Shown piece after piece: positions 8,813 to 18,124 of a stretch of DNA of 64,000 nucleotides; the stretch's first letter is position 1; every line of letters begins with the position of its first letter. A model generated the notes under the pieces. It was not told the DNA's origin. It ran no database searches and was given only the letters and a program-made list of their open reading frames with translations. This stretch comes from Bacillota bacterium (GTDB lineage: Bacteria > Bacillota > Clostridia > Acetivibrionales > DSM-1351), in the NCBI GenBank assembly GCA_023409265.1, contig JAEYHZ010000008.1:248001-312000 (forward strand), read 5' to 3'. Position numbers and translations under genes: made by a program.

Positions 8813-10501
8813 TCAAATCCTGAACTTCATAATACTTTCCTGAAGCTGCAGAGCAAGTTGGGACAGACCTTCAGCCGCCTCAGTAATCTGATGCACTGTC
8901 GATGCCTGTTCTTCGGTTGAGGCTGCCACCTCTTGGGTACTTGCAGCTGTTTGCTGTGCCACACTTGCTATTCCTGTCATTTCATCACCGGCTTGTACTG
9001 CGTTTTTGCTTAAAGCAGATGAAGCTTCGGCAACCTGAACTACTTTATGACTCAAGGTCTCAACTACACTGGCTATATTATCAAAGGCAGCAATGGTATT
9101 TTCAAGGGATTTGGTCTGTTCATGCACGACCGCCTTTGATTTATCCATTTTATCAACCGCCGAACTTACGCCTGCCTGCACTTCCTTAATAATCAAATCG
9201 ATCTGTTTAACAGAAGAATTTGATTGTTCCGCAAGTTTCCGTATTTCATCGGCAACCACAGAGAAGCCTTTTCCGGCTTCACCGGCTCTTGCTGCCTCAA
9301 TAGCGGCATTGAGTGCCAATAAATTGGTCTGATCCGAAATTCCGCGAATAACTTCCAGTATTTGTCCTATCTCCTTTGATTTATCAGACAATTCGGTTAT
9401 AGCAGCTGCTACCTCCAAGGAGGTTTCATTGTTTTGTCTAACCTTTGCTTCCTGATCTTTTACGGTATCCTCTCCATTGTTAACAGCATCTTTGGCTTCT
9501 TCCATCATTTTTTCGGATTGCGCCATATCTTCCGCAATCTGAGATAAGCCATCAACGGTCTGCAATATTTTTGCATTACCCTTTTCGGAAGATATTGCCT
9601 GTTCAGATGCACCCCTCGCCAGTTCTGTGACAGCTACGGATATTTGCTCTGAAACCTTGGTCACTTCCTCAGATGAAGCTGCAAGCTCTTCGCTTGAGGC
9701 CACCAGCTCCTGTGAAGCATTGCTGACATTAACTATCAACCCTCTCAGGTTATTCACCATCTGTTTAAAGGCATTTCCCAGTTCATAAATTTCGTCACGA
9801 GACTTGATTCTGGGCACCTCCTGGGTAAGATCCCCTTCAGAAACCATAGCTGCTGCCCTGGTTAATGCTTTTACGGGTCTGGCTATACTCATGGTCAGTA
9901 CAAATCCAATTGCTGCCGCACCAAGCAAGGAAATCAAAATTATAATGAAAGAAAGAGTAATTCTGTTCTCCATATCATTTTTAGTCTCACTAACAATATC
10001 TGAATTCAGCTTATTAACATATGTACTCCAATTATCTACAAGCTTTTCAATTTCCAGCACACTTCCCTTAATATTTTTCCCGTATGCAATTGCTTCATCC
10101 ATTTTACCGTCTTTTACCATGCCGAATATAACTTGTACACCCTGGTTATATTCACCATTTGCCTTTTTCAAATTGCTCAGAAATTCCTTTGACTCAGCGG
10201 TAGATATTTTATTTTCAATATTCTTGTATATGGTATCCAGCTGATTTAGTACTTCATTGTACTGACTTACATATTGTTCATCTTTGTACAACATGTATCC
10301 GCGTATGGCAGCGACCTGTTCCAGATTCAATGCCCTTGCATCTTTAACCAGGGTTTCTACCGGGAGATTGTCATTAATTATTACCTCATATGAATTTTCC
10401 AAGGTATTCATCCCATTTAACCCTATAAAACTTACTATTATAATTAATAAAGTTATAACAAAAAAACTTATAAAGATTTTAACCCCAATTTTTATTTTCA
10501 T
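8813..10501 (-). CDS. Methyl-accepting chemotaxis protein
   Basis: A chemoreceptor of about 562 residues. A membrane segment (about 8-28) is followed by a four-helix-bundle extracytoplasmic domain, a second membrane segment (about 185-205), a HAMP domain and a long MA signalling domain. The conserved hairpin tip ISDQTNLLALNAAIEAARAG is present. No C-terminal CheR/CheB-binding pentapeptide is seen. ATG 10501 is chosen because GGGGGA lies 6 bases before it; a TTG at 10507 would touch that site. It is a single gene ended by the terminator at 8711-8749. The stimulus cannot be inferred. Confidence 0.93.
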   Translation of the reverse strand: MKIKIGVKIFISFFVITLLIIIVSFIGLNGMNTLENSYEVIINDNLPVETLVKDARALNLEQVAAIRGYMLYKDEQYVSQYNEVLNQLDTIYKNIENKISTAESKEFLSNLKKANGEYNQGVQVIFGMVKDGKMDEAIAYGKNIKGSVLEIEKLVDNWSTYVNKLNSDIVSETKNDMENRITLSFIIILISLLGAAAIGFVLTMSIARPVKALTRAAAMVSEGDLTQEVPRIKSRDEIYELGNAFKQMVNNLRGLIVNVSNASQELVASSEELAASSEEVTKVSEQISVAVTELARGASEQAISSEKGNAKILQTVDGLSQIAEDMAQSEKMMEEAKDAVNNGEDTVKDQEAKVRQNNETSLEVAAAITELSDKSKEIGQILEVIRGISDQTNLLALNAAIEAARAGEAGKGFSVVADEIRKLAEQSNSSVKQIDLIIKEVQAGVSSAVDKMDKSKAVVHEQTKSLENTIAAFDNIASVVETLSHKVVQVAEASSALSKNAVQAGDEMTGIASVAQQTAASTQEVAASTEEQASTVHQITEAAEGLSQLALQLQESIMKFRI

Positions 10502-10772
10502 CTGCAATCCCCCAGAAATAGTTATTTATAAATTAAATCACAACCTAAATTTAATTAAGGAAAGTTAGAGATAATAGGATCCGTATTTAAAATCGATTTG
10601 TTTAGTGACTAGTCTATTATTTAATGCCACCTTTTCTATTACTTGAAACAATAATATTTGAGTATTTTGATAAAAATATTTCCCAAGCATTATAGTTGGA
10701 ATATTTTATGTATATTATGCTTTTATCTGCCTGAAACCATGTAGGAAACCCCACTTTCAGGAGGGGCTTTCA
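10502..10772. other. Intergenic region without a gene
   Basis: AT-rich DNA upstream of the chemoreceptor. A small palindrome GACTAGTC is present near 10607. No convincing coding frame, sigma-A promoter or flagellar (sigma-D) promoter was identified by eye. A short hairpin (CCCC/GGGG arms, about 10749-10769) adjoins the terminator of the next gene. Confidence 0.5.
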
Positions 10773-10806
10773 ATAAAAAAAGACCCTCCTAAAATGAGAG
10801 TCTTCT
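10773..10806 (-). terminator. Terminator of the YitT-family gene
   Basis: Read on the minus strand, a stem AAGACTCTCA.../...GAGGGTCTT (10780-10804) is followed by a run of T (A-run 10773-10780). It lies 40 bp after the stop codon at 10846. Confidence 0.85.
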
Positions 10807-10845
10807 CTTATCATTCATATTCTTTAACTTTTTGTTAAATACAGT

Positions 10846-11757
10846 TTATTTCTTGGGTACTCCGTTGAAGCCTTCCCCCAATACTTCCCTAACATCGGCT
10901 AAAATCATGAAGGCATTTGTATCAATGGAATGGACAATTTCTTTAAGATGTTGAATTTCATTTCTGGATAATACGCAAAGCAGTACATTTTTATCTTTGC
11001 CGGAATAAACTCCTCTTCCTTTTAGTTCTGTTACGCCCCTGTCCATATCATTTATGATTCGTTTTGCAATTTCCTCCTGGTGTTCAGATATGATGAGTAC
11101 AGCTCTGGCATAATCCACACCTTCCACCAGTGCATCGATTACCTTTGTAGTAATGAACAAGCTGACAAGGGAATATAAACCGATAAGTACACTTTTAAAG
11201 GCAATTATGGCAAAAATTATGATTAATGCATCAATAGTTAAAAGAATCTGTCCGATTGTCAGGTTCTTTATAGGCCTGTTTAGAAGCTTTGCAGCCAGTT
11301 CCGTACCTCCTGTGGTAGCCTCCATCTTCAAAACTACTCCAAGTCCGATACCGCTCAGGAAACCACCAATGATACTATACAGCAATATATCAGGAGTTGA
11401 TGCATTTCCGGCTTCATTAATGAGTAATTTTTTTGCAAGATCTGCCATGAAGGTTTCAGTTAAATCAATAATTACTGATAAAATAACCGTACCGTATAAA
11501 GTCCTTATGAAAAAGTGTCTGCCTATAAATTTGTAACCCAGTAAAAACAGCGGTATGTTAATCACCAGCATTACAGTTCCTACAGGCAGTTTGCCATTGC
11601 TTAAATAGTAAACTACTGTAGCTAAACCACTAAGACCACCGGGTGCTATTTTGTAGGGAACAAGAAATATGTTAATTGCTAATCCAGTGATTCCAGCTCC
11701 GAATGTAATTAAAGAATAGATTTTCAGAGTATTAATTACCTTCTGTAGTTTAGACAT
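10846..11757 (-). CDS. YitT-family membrane protein (DUF161 and DUF2179)
   Basis: A 303-residue protein with five or six membrane helices in the first 200 residues (LITFGAGITGLAINIFLVP, APGGLSGLATVVYYL) and a C-terminal soluble DUF2179 domain (VLLCVLSRNEIQHLKEIV). This matches the YitT/YpjC family of Firmicutes, whose transport or signalling function is not established. ATG 11757 has GGAGGG close upstream. It is monocistronic, with its own terminator. Confidence 0.88.
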   Translation of the reverse strand: MSKLQKVINTLKIYSLITFGAGITGLAINIFLVPYKIAPGGLSGLATVVYYLSNGKLPVGTVMLVINIPLFLLGYKFIGRHFFIRTLYGTVILSVIIDLTETFMADLAKKLLINEAGNASTPDILLYSIIGGFLSGIGLGVVLKMEATTGGTELAAKLLNRPIKNLTIGQILLTIDALIIIFAIIAFKSVLIGLYSLVSLFITTKVIDALVEGVDYARAVLIISEHQEEIAKRIINDMDRGVTELKGRGVYSGKDKNVLLCVLSRNEIQHLKEIVHSIDTNAFMILADVREVLGEGFNGVPKK

Positions 11758-11817
11758 TTACCCTCCAAATGACCAGTGTACCGGATGATTTATCCTCAGT
11801 ACATTGGTATAATAAAA

Positions 11818-11858
11818 AATCAAAAAAACATATATTAATAATATATGTTTTTTTGATT
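11818..11858. terminator. Terminator of the amino-acid ABC operon
   Basis: A perfect 16-base stem (CAAAAAAACATATATT, 3-base loop, complement) extends further by AAT/ATT. The A- and T-runs within the arms make it work in either direction. It lies 47 bp past the stop of the ATPase gene. Confidence 0.8.
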
Positions 11859-11904
11859 TATATAAACATTTATTTACTATTTCTTTGGCAGGTTATAACA
11901 CTTA

Positions 11905-12666
11905 CTATAGAACTTTCTGCAAAAATGCTCTCGTTCTCTCATTTTTTGGATTTGTAAATATTTCCTCAGGAGCACCCTCTTCACTTATCTCTCCTTTGTC
12001 CATGAATATTACTCGAGAACCAACCTCTCTTGCAAAGCCCATTTCATGAGTAACAACAACCATTGTCATGCCGTCTCGCGCCAGCTTTTTCATGACCTCA
12101 AGAACTTCTCCCACCAGTTCAGGATCAAGTGCCGAGGTCGGTTCGTCAAACAGCATTATTTTAGGCTTCATAGCTAGTGCTCTCGCTATGGCAACCCTCT
12201 GCTGCTGGCCTCCGGACAGACGGGCAGGATATTCATCCTTCTTATCTTCAAGACCCACCATTTTAAGCAGTTCCAAACCATAACCGATGGCTTCATTTTT
12301 AGGTACTTTCTTAACAGAAACAGGTGCTTCAATTATATTCTGCAAGACCGTCATATGCGGGAAGAGATTAAACCTCTGGAAAACCATTCCCAGTTCGGTA
12401 CATATTTCGGATATCTTTTTGTGAGTAATTTTAAACTGATTCTTTCCGTCAATTTTCTCAGCAAGAAGTTCATCCTCAATCATAACTTTTCCACTTGTTA
12501 TTACTTCGAGGTGATTCAGGCATCTGAGCAAGGTACTCTTACCGGATCCGCTGGGCCCGATAATACATAAAACTTCCCCCTGTTGTACTTCCAGATTTAT
12601 GTTTTTAAGAACCTCAAGGGTACCAAACGACTTGCATACATTTTCTACTGTTATCATTTTTCCCAT
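11905..12666 (-). CDS. Polar amino-acid ABC transporter ATPase (GlnQ/HisP type)
   Basis: A 253-residue ATPase energising amino-acid uptake. It has Walker A GPSGSGKST, signature LSGGQQQRVAIARAL, Walker B IMLFDEPTSALDPE and the switch His in VVTHEMGFA. ATG 12666 follows GGGGGAG by 7 bases. An upstream in-frame start would run into the permease gene. It lies 13 bp after the permease stop as the last gene of a three-gene operon (binding protein, permease, ATPase). The family takes up Gln, Cys, His or Arg; the substrate cannot be fixed from sequence. Confidence 0.93.
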   Translation of the reverse strand: MGKMITVENVCKSFGTLEVLKNINLEVQQGEVLCIIGPSGSGKSTLLRCLNHLEVITSGKVMIEDELLAEKIDGKNQFKITHKKISEICTELGMVFQRFNLFPHMTVLQNIIEAPVSVKKVPKNEAIGYGLELLKMVGLEDKKDEYPARLSGGQQQRVAIARALAMKPKIMLFDEPTSALDPELVGEVLEVMKKLARDGMTMVVVTHEMGFAREVGSRVIFMDKGEISEEGAPEEIFTNPKNERTRAFLQKVL

Positions 12667-12679
12667 GTCGTCTCTCCCC

Positions 12680-13342
12680 CTATTCGTATACTGAATATTT
12701 CTTTTCCAGTTTTTCAAAAGTAAATGTAAACAGAGAAGTCAAAAGCAGGTATAATGCAGCAGATGGAAGATAGATCAAAGCATTACCAGTTGCATTTGAA
12801 ACCTGAATAGTTGTTCTCATAAGTTCAGTCATACCTATTGTAGATACAAGTGCCGAATCTTTAAGTAGAGCAATAACCTCATTTCCAACCGGAGGAATCA
12901 ATCTCCTATAAGACTGAGGAACAATAACTCTTCTCATAGCTTGCCCATAGCTCATACCTAAAGCCTTTGCAGCTTCCATCTGACCTTTATCTATTGATTG
13001 TATTGCAGCTCTTATTATTTCAGCAAGATAGGCACCTGAATTTAATGAGAGTGCAATATAGGCGGCTGTCATATCATTAAAAGTAAAAACTTTTGCCATT
13101 GAATGTGGAACTGCCATAGGTAGCGCATAGTAAAAGAAGAATATCTGCATCATAAGAGGCGTCCCTCTAAAAACCCAAATATAAAACCAACATATCTTAT
13201 CTATTATTACATTCTTTGATAACCTTCCAAGTGCTAGAAACAGTCCAAGTATCATACCAAATACAACAGAAACAAGAGTCAGTTGTAAAGTTATAAAACT
13301 ACCTTTTAATAGCGCAGGCATAGCGTTAATTATACTTTCCAA
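12680..13342 (-). CDS. Polar amino-acid ABC transporter permease
   Basis: A 220-residue HisM/GlnP-type inner-membrane permease with about five membrane helices. The EAA loop in EAAKALGMSYGQAMRRVIVPQ contacts the ATPase. Initiation is probably at TTG 13342, 10 bases after GGGAG. It sits between the binding-protein and ATPase genes, 57 bp after the former. Confidence 0.93.
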   Translation of the reverse strand: MESIINAMPALLKGSFITLQLTLVSVVFGMILGLFLALGRLSKNVIIDKICWFYIWVFRGTPLMMQIFFFYYALPMAVPHSMAKVFTFNDMTAAYIALSLNSGAYLAEIIRAAIQSIDKGQMEAAKALGMSYGQAMRRVIVPQSYRRLIPPVGNEVIALLKDSALVSTIGMTELMRTTIQVSNATGNALIYLPSAALYLLLTSLFTFTFEKLEKKYSVYE

Positions 13343-13399
13343 AATAAAACAACTCCCTATTATACCTTTTTATTTTTATACTACTTAATGCCAGTCTAT

Positions 13400-14257
13400 T
13401 TATTTTATATCTTTTACATTACCTGTTAAATCTTCGCCAAACCATTTTTCTGATATAGTTTTCATTGTTCCGTCAGCAAACATGTCATCAAGAGCTTTTT
13501 GCGCCTTATCACGAAGTGCTGAATTATTTTTTGCAAAGCACATTCCAATTGGTTCATTTGTCAATCTTGCACTTGATACCTTGTAGCTGGAGGAATCTTT
13601 CTTTACATAGTATCTCGCAACCACTTCATCAACAACAATTGCATCAATTCTACCTACTTTTAAATCTGAAAACGGCTGAATTACCTGATCATATTTTTTT
13701 AATTCAAACTTAGTTGTTTTGAGATATTCAGCACAGGATTCATCTGCTGTTGTATTAATCTGCACACCAACTTTTTTGCCTGCTAAATCCTTTGGCTTTT
13801 TTATTGTTGTATCGTCAGCAGGAACAACTATGACCTGTGCATTTGCAATATACGGTGTTGACATTGCGTACTTTGCCATTCTGTCTTCATTTCTGCTTAC
13901 AGAAGATATAATAGCGTCAAATTTATTTGATTCCAATGCAAGGAAAATACCCGCCCAGTCATTTGATACGAACTCAGGCTTCATATTGAGTCTTTTTGCT
14001 ACCTCGGTAGCAACATCAATATCAAATCCAACAGTATTATTTGATTCATCTTTAAATTCCATTGGTGGATAAGTGTCATCAACTCCAACCTTAAGCACCT
14101 GCTGTCCTCCAGCCGCACTGTCCGCAGCTGACGAACTTTCACTTGCTGTACTGCTTGATGCTGCATTATCACCGGCAGCAGCCCCACAAGCTGTTACTGC
14201 AAAAGCTATTATAAGCAACGCTGATAAACAAATAAAAACCCTTTTCATTTTATTCAT
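13400..14257 (-). CDS. Amino-acid-binding lipoprotein of the ABC importer
   Basis: An extracytoplasmic solute-binding protein (SBP_bac_3 family). A lipoprotein signal peptide ends at the lipobox VTAC (mature Cys followed by Gly-Ala), then comes a Ser/Ala-rich linker and the domain beginning LKVGVDDTYPPMEF. It shows the GFDIDVATEVAKRL and DAIISSVSRNEDR motifs of the family. ATG 14257 fits the G-rich ribosome binding site better than an in-frame start at 14299. It is the first gene of the operon, behind a sigma-A-like promoter at 14302-14330. Cystine, glutamine or another polar amino acid is the likely ligand. Confidence 0.92.
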   Translation of the reverse strand: MNKMKRVFICLSALLIIAFAVTACGAAAGDNAASSSTASESSSAADSAAGGQQVLKVGVDDTYPPMEFKDESNNTVGFDIDVATEVAKRLNMKPEFVSNDWAGIFLALESNKFDAIISSVSRNEDRMAKYAMSTPYIANAQVIVVPADDTTIKKPKDLAGKKVGVQINTTADESCAEYLKTTKFELKKYDQVIQPFSDLKVGRIDAIVVDEVVARYYVKKDSSSYKVSSARLTNEPIGMCFAKNNSALRDKAQKALDDMFADGTMKTISEKWFGEDLTGNVKDIK

Positions 14258-14301
14258 ACCCCTACACCCCTTTTTAATGTATAAATATTCATTATGCAAT
14301 A

Positions 14302-14330
14302 ATAATACATTAAAAAGTATAACTTTACAA
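14302..14330 (-). promoter_or_regulatory. Sigma-A promoter of the amino-acid ABC operon
   Basis: On the minus strand, TTGTAA (14325-14330) and TATTAT (14302-14307) are separated by exactly 17 bases, about 45 bp before the binding-protein start. Confidence 0.65.
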
Positions 14331-14434
14331 GGCGTTTTGCAAGTTTTGTGTACCCAACTTGCAAATTAGACCAGTTTGTATTTTATTTGTTTGATTGCTC
14401 ACCTTATTTTGTGCTGCAGACCAAAATATATCTC

Positions 14435-14830
14435 TTATGAATTCAGCTTCTTAAATATATTGTCTTTAACCTTTGAACTTACTCTGATGTTATTGACACC
14501 CTCATTTATCAAAGCCTGTCTGATGTACTCAATCTCTGCTTCTGTAAGCTGAATTATTCTGCCCTTCTGGTTGGATTTCAGGTTCTTTAATATATCTGCA
14601 ATTGCCCCTTTGGCTTTTTCAATATCATTGAAGTAATAAACATCCAACTCATCGAAATATGCAGCATCATGCTTCAAATATTTCTCTTTAATTAATGATG
14701 CTTCCAGCTGAACCAGTTTTGAAATATCTACAATTTTATATACACCCAGATAATCAATGTAGTAACTGTTACTCTCCCTACCGGACTTTCTTACAATAAA
14801 ATTAGATTCACTTACATAATCAAAGCTCAT
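14435..14830 (-). CDS. Hypothetical protein, 131 residues
   Basis: Not recognised. It is a soluble, charged protein without signal peptide or membrane segment. The N-terminal half is rich in Tyr/Asp with beta character (YYIDYLGVYKIVDI). The C-terminal half is helical and basic (LTEAEIEYIRQALINEGVNNIRV), perhaps a small helix-turn-helix or RNA/DNA-contacting segment, though no family is evident. A good AGGAGG site lies 8 bases before ATG 14830. It is monocistronic and divergent from the TagA-like gene. Confidence 0.7.
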   Translation of the reverse strand: MSFDYVSESNFIVRKSGRESNSYYIDYLGVYKIVDISKLVQLEASLIKEKYLKHDAAYFDELDVYYFNDIEKAKGAIADILKNLKSNQKGRIIQLTEAEIEYIRQALINEGVNNIRVSSKVKDNIFKKLNS

Positions 14831-14927
14831 GTGCCAATCCTCCTAAATTATGACTATATGACCATTATAACAGGATAAATCTACCACAACAATATTATGG
14901 TTCTATCTGATATGCAAAATCAGCGTG

Positions 14928-14949
14928 CAAGTAAGCTGAGGCTTACTTG
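14928..14949. promoter_or_regulatory. Inverted repeat in the divergent intergenic region
   Basis: Perfect 9-base arms CAAGTAAGC/GCTTACTTG with a 4-base spacer lie between the divergent hypothetical gene and tagA, about 35 bp upstream of the tagA promoter. It could be an operator or a hairpin. The remainder of the 14831-15137 gap carries only the promoter at 14982-15010. Confidence 0.4.
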
Positions 14950-14981
14950 AATAATAAATATGCAGGTTAAATATGCAAGCG

Positions 14982-15010
14982 TTGACAAATAAAATCGTAT
15001 ATTCTAAACT
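14982..15010 (+). promoter_or_regulatory. Sigma-A promoter of the TagA-like gene
   Basis: TTGACA (14982-14987) and TAAACT (15005-15010) with a 17-base spacer, about 130 bp before the start codon. A short palindrome AGCTGCC/GGCAGCT lies just before the ribosome binding site (about 15111-15126). Confidence 0.6.
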
Positions 15011-15137
15011 GTAAAAGTCAATTACTTTTAGCCGATTACTAATATTTGGGTTAAAAGTTTTTAGCTGTGTAATTGGGTCAAATGTAGAAATACGTGTTTT
15101 ATACATTTTATAGCTGCCAGGCAGCTTTGGAGGCTGT

Positions 15138-15875
15138 ATGAGAAAGATAGTAGAAATTGCGGGAATAAATATTGACGACATATCAATGGAACAAGCCGTT
15201 GATAGAATTTATGAATTTATCCGATCAAATAAAAACCATGCCATTTACACTCCTAATGCCGAGATAATGATGGATGGTATTACAAATAGAGAAATGAAAA
15301 CTATTTTGAATAATGCAGATATGCTTGTAGCAGACGGCGCAGGTGTTGTACTGGCTTCAAAGATACTTGGAAAGGAGGTTGCTGAAAAGGTTTCGGGATA
15401 TGATCTGGTAAAAAATCTTTTGACTGCATCTTCCAAGAGGCCTATAAAGTTTTTTTTATTTGGCGGAAAACCCGGGATACCTGAAAAAGCCAATGCCAAT
15501 ATAATCTGCGATTATCCCGGTGCAGAGGTAGTAGGAACAAGAAACGGTTATTTTTCCACAGAAGATGAAGAATCTATTATTAATGAAATAAACGCTTCAG
15601 GTGCCGATATTCTGCTGGTTTGTTTGGGAGCGCCAAAACAGGAGCTTTGGATAACCGAAAACAAGGACAAGTTAAAAGTAAAAGCATGTATGGGAGTAGG
15701 CGGAACCTTGGATGTTCTGGCCGGAAACGTGAAGCTTGCTCCCGACTTTTTCAGGGATCATGGGCTTGAATGGTTGTACAGGCTATTTAAGGAACCAAAG
15801 CGTTTCAAAAGAATGCTCAAACTGCCAAAGTTTATTCTGTATGTAATTGGGATACGACTTGGATTTGTAAAGTAA
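15138..15875 (+). CDS. tagA: WecG/TagA/CpsF-family glycosyltransferase (GT26)
   Basis: A 245-residue cytosolic or membrane-associated enzyme of family GT26. These enzymes add ManNAc (or a related sugar) to an undecaprenyl-diphosphate-GlcNAc carrier in teichoic acid and polysaccharide synthesis. Family motifs are visible: MLVADGAGVVLASKILG near residue 60, LFGGKPG near 112, LLVCLGAPKQELW near 155 and the C-terminal GTLDVLAGNVKLAPDFFRDHGLEWLYRL. The start ATG 15138 follows TTTGGAGG. It stands alone, 8.5 kb from the polysaccharide cluster, but probably feeds a cell-surface polymer. The exact sugar is an inference from the family. Confidence 0.88.
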   Translation: MRKIVEIAGINIDDISMEQAVDRIYEFIRSNKNHAIYTPNAEIMMDGITNREMKTILNNADMLVADGAGVVLASKILGKEVAEKVSGYDLVKNLLTASSKRPIKFFLFGGKPGIPEKANANIICDYPGAEVVGTRNGYFSTEDEESIINEINASGADILLVCLGAPKQELWITENKDKLKVKACMGVGGTLDVLAGNVKLAPDFFRDHGLEWLYRLFKEPKRFKRMLKLPKFILYVIGIRLGFVK

Positions 15876-15946
15876 AGCTTATTGCTTGAGAATTAATATG
15901 GTTTATTAAATAAAAGAATTAAACTAAAGATTGCAATACATGACAA

Positions 15947-16000
15947 AGGGGCGTACTGTTATGAATTAGTTTCCAAGCTAATTCATAAAGGTACGCCCCT
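15947..16000. terminator. Convergent terminator hairpin after tagA
   Basis: Outer arms AGGGGCGTAC/GTACGCCCCT and inner arms ATGAATTAG/CTAATTCAT form a long stem between the convergent tagA and FAD-oxidoreductase genes. T-runs are short, but position and strength suggest a bidirectional terminator. Confidence 0.65.
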
Positions 16001-16013
16001 AATAAATGGCACC

Positions 16014-17885
16014 CTATTTCATTGATTTGCCGGTCAGATTTTCGATAATCTTTACCGATGCATAATAAACTTCCGGGTATTTCAGAACTTTCCTGTTCTC
16101 CAGCTTTTTCTGAAGAGTTTCATCTATTAAACCTTTTTTGCATGCCTCGGAATAATAATTTCCTTTTATATCGGTTTGGCCTGACAGTTCCAGAACAATC
16201 TGCCCAAGGAGTTCTTTTGTTAAAGGTTCATCCTTCAGATACTTTCTGATACTTACATCAAACTTGTAATTATAGGCTTCGGCCGACACTCTCGGCACTC
16301 CGTTCAACACCATAAATGCCAGGTCCTGACTTCTGGCTTCCTTATCGTATTTATAGTCATTTGTAATACCTCCGCTTAACAAACCTAGATTAATTAGCTT
16401 CTCAGCATATGGATAACTCCAGTTTCCGGTAAGGCTGGTGATGTCCTCCTTAATGTCTGACATGTAAATACCCATTTTTCTGAGTATCTTTTCAATTTCC
16501 TGCTGAGTATCCAGATTATGATCGTCAACCAGCATTGGGACATCCATATCCTTTGATATGCTGTATGCAGCGATAATACCTGCGGCAAGCCCTGTTCCTG
16601 CTATACTTGAGTTGGAATTTACGGCTGTTTGAACAAGCGAAGAAGCAGAGATCTTATCACCGGTCATAATGACATTGTTCAAGCCTTCAGGAATTATTGA
16701 GTTAAGCGGTATATAAAAGGTTTTCGGATTGCACAGGACATATCTGTTACCATCGTCCATGGTAAAGGTGACAGGTCTTGAAGCTGAACTTATCCTGTCG
16801 GTGAACCTTTTCCCCGTAAGGACATCGCTAAGAGTCAAACTATATCTTCCTTGAAAATGATATGGAGATGACATGACAAACTCATTTGCCACCGTCATTC
16901 CGGTGGAATTTTTAAATTCTTCAAGATTGAGCTTCATAAAATTGTAAAAATCTTCGCATTCCTTTTTTGCTTTTACATAAGCATCAGCTATTGCTTTTTT
17001 ATCACTCAGATCTACATCACGGATATTTATCGCTTCTACCACTACGCTTGAATTTCCCTGATCAGTAATATTAATGCCTGCTATAGAGATATTGTTGTTA
17101 CCGGGTTTATAGCTTCTGGCAAGAAGGTTCATCATTGCTCCCTGTTTTTGCACTAGTTCCATTACCTTGGCCAAATCAACACCAGTTATCAGGAAATTGA
17201 GTTTAACAGGCTGATACAAGCCTTTAAGGCCTATGTCTTCATATCCTGCAGTAAAACCAACGTTACATTTTTGCAAAAGCAGACCTTCACTGGTGGCATC
17301 AACATACCTTTTAGCAATTATCTTTTGTTCCTGCTCATTAGTTTTTACCTCTAAACCTTCAATTTTGCTCTTCTGATAATCCACTCCCGAAACCTCGGCA
17401 TCATATATAACAGTTAAGTTTTTATATTCAGAAAGCATTTTGTTTATCTCTTTTGCGTAATTGTCAAGATTTGAGCCTTCCCCCGATTTGTATCTGATTT
17501 CTTTAAAGAAGTCAGAGCTTACACTGTTGCCGGTAGGAGTAAAATCTTCGGACCAATTGGTATTTAGAGTGCTTTTCATTTTTTGCTCAATACTTGGGGA
17601 AGGGAATAAAAGAACAGTCCTGGCGCCCACCCTGGCTGCCCCGATGGCACTGCTGACTGCATCAAGACCATCTCCGACCACAGCCACATCGTAACTGTTT
17701 TTATCGCCGGCCGCTCCCAGATTCTCAAAGGTATAATCGTCTCCGGCCTCAAAATAGTAATCTTTTTTCAACATTGGCTTAACTACAAAAAAGAACAGTA
17801 TGGTTACAATCACTAAAACCAAGGCCAACCTTATCAGTATATCTATTCTTTTCTGTCGAATATCCTTCTGATTCTGTTTTTTCAT
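16014..17885 (-). CDS. Membrane-anchored extracytoplasmic FAD-dependent oxidoreductase
   Basis: About 623 residues. An N-terminal basic segment and one membrane helix (about 18-38) place the rest outside the membrane. A Rossmann-like FAD-binding motif follows (VAVVGDGLDAVSSAIGAARVG), somewhat degenerate in its glycine pattern, with a second FAD-site stretch near LNNVIMTGDKISASS. The fold matches the FAD_oxidored (PF12831-like) family. The last 170 residues contain a segment resembling one S-layer homology repeat (WSYPYAEKLINLGLLSGG ... ARSQDLAFMVLNG). ATG 17885, 10 bases after AAGGA, is preferred to ATG 17894. Substrate and electron acceptor are unknown. It is probably transcribed alone. Confidence 0.75.
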   Translation of the reverse strand: MKKQNQKDIRQKRIDILIRLALVLVIVTILFFFVVKPMLKKDYYFEAGDDYTFENLGAAGDKNSYDVAVVGDGLDAVSSAIGAARVGARTVLLFPSPSIEQKMKSTLNTNWSEDFTPTGNSVSSDFFKEIRYKSGEGSNLDNYAKEINKMLSEYKNLTVIYDAEVSGVDYQKSKIEGLEVKTNEQEQKIIAKRYVDATSEGLLLQKCNVGFTAGYEDIGLKGLYQPVKLNFLITGVDLAKVMELVQKQGAMMNLLARSYKPGNNNISIAGINITDQGNSSVVVEAINIRDVDLSDKKAIADAYVKAKKECEDFYNFMKLNLEEFKNSTGMTVANEFVMSSPYHFQGRYSLTLSDVLTGKRFTDRISSASRPVTFTMDDGNRYVLCNPKTFYIPLNSIIPEGLNNVIMTGDKISASSLVQTAVNSNSSIAGTGLAAGIIAAYSISKDMDVPMLVDDHNLDTQQEIEKILRKMGIYMSDIKEDITSLTGNWSYPYAEKLINLGLLSGGITNDYKYDKEARSQDLAFMVLNGVPRVSAEAYNYKFDVSIRKYLKDEPLTKELLGQIVLELSGQTDIKGNYYSEACKKGLIDETLQKKLENRKVLKYPEVYYASVKIIENLTGKSMK

Positions 17886-17938
17886 CCAAATCATTTCCTT
17901 TTAAGTTTATTAAACAACCGACATTCAGAAACCGTATG

Positions 17939-18124
17939 AGAGCCTGTTTAATGTCTCATTGCACTGGTGTTTGGATAGATTTTGCGCCATACTGCGTTAA
18001 ATTTTCCAAAGTCAAACTATTGATAGTTTGACTTTTATAAACAAAGTATTACTTCGAAAATTTGCCTTGCCTGGCATAAAATCCACCTAAAATGCCAAGC
18101 ACAAGCAGACATTTAACAGGCTCT
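17939..18124. repeat. R2 palindromic repeat, copy a
   Basis: A 186-bp element with 18-base inverted ends AGAGCCTGTTTAATGTCT (17939-17956) and its near-complement (18107-18124). A central perfect palindrome GTCAAACTAT/ATAGTTTGAC lies at 18011-18032. It matches 22962-23148 in opposite orientation over its whole length, and the end of the element at 24319-24376. No coding frame. It occupies most of the 17886-18254 gap. Confidence 0.8.
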
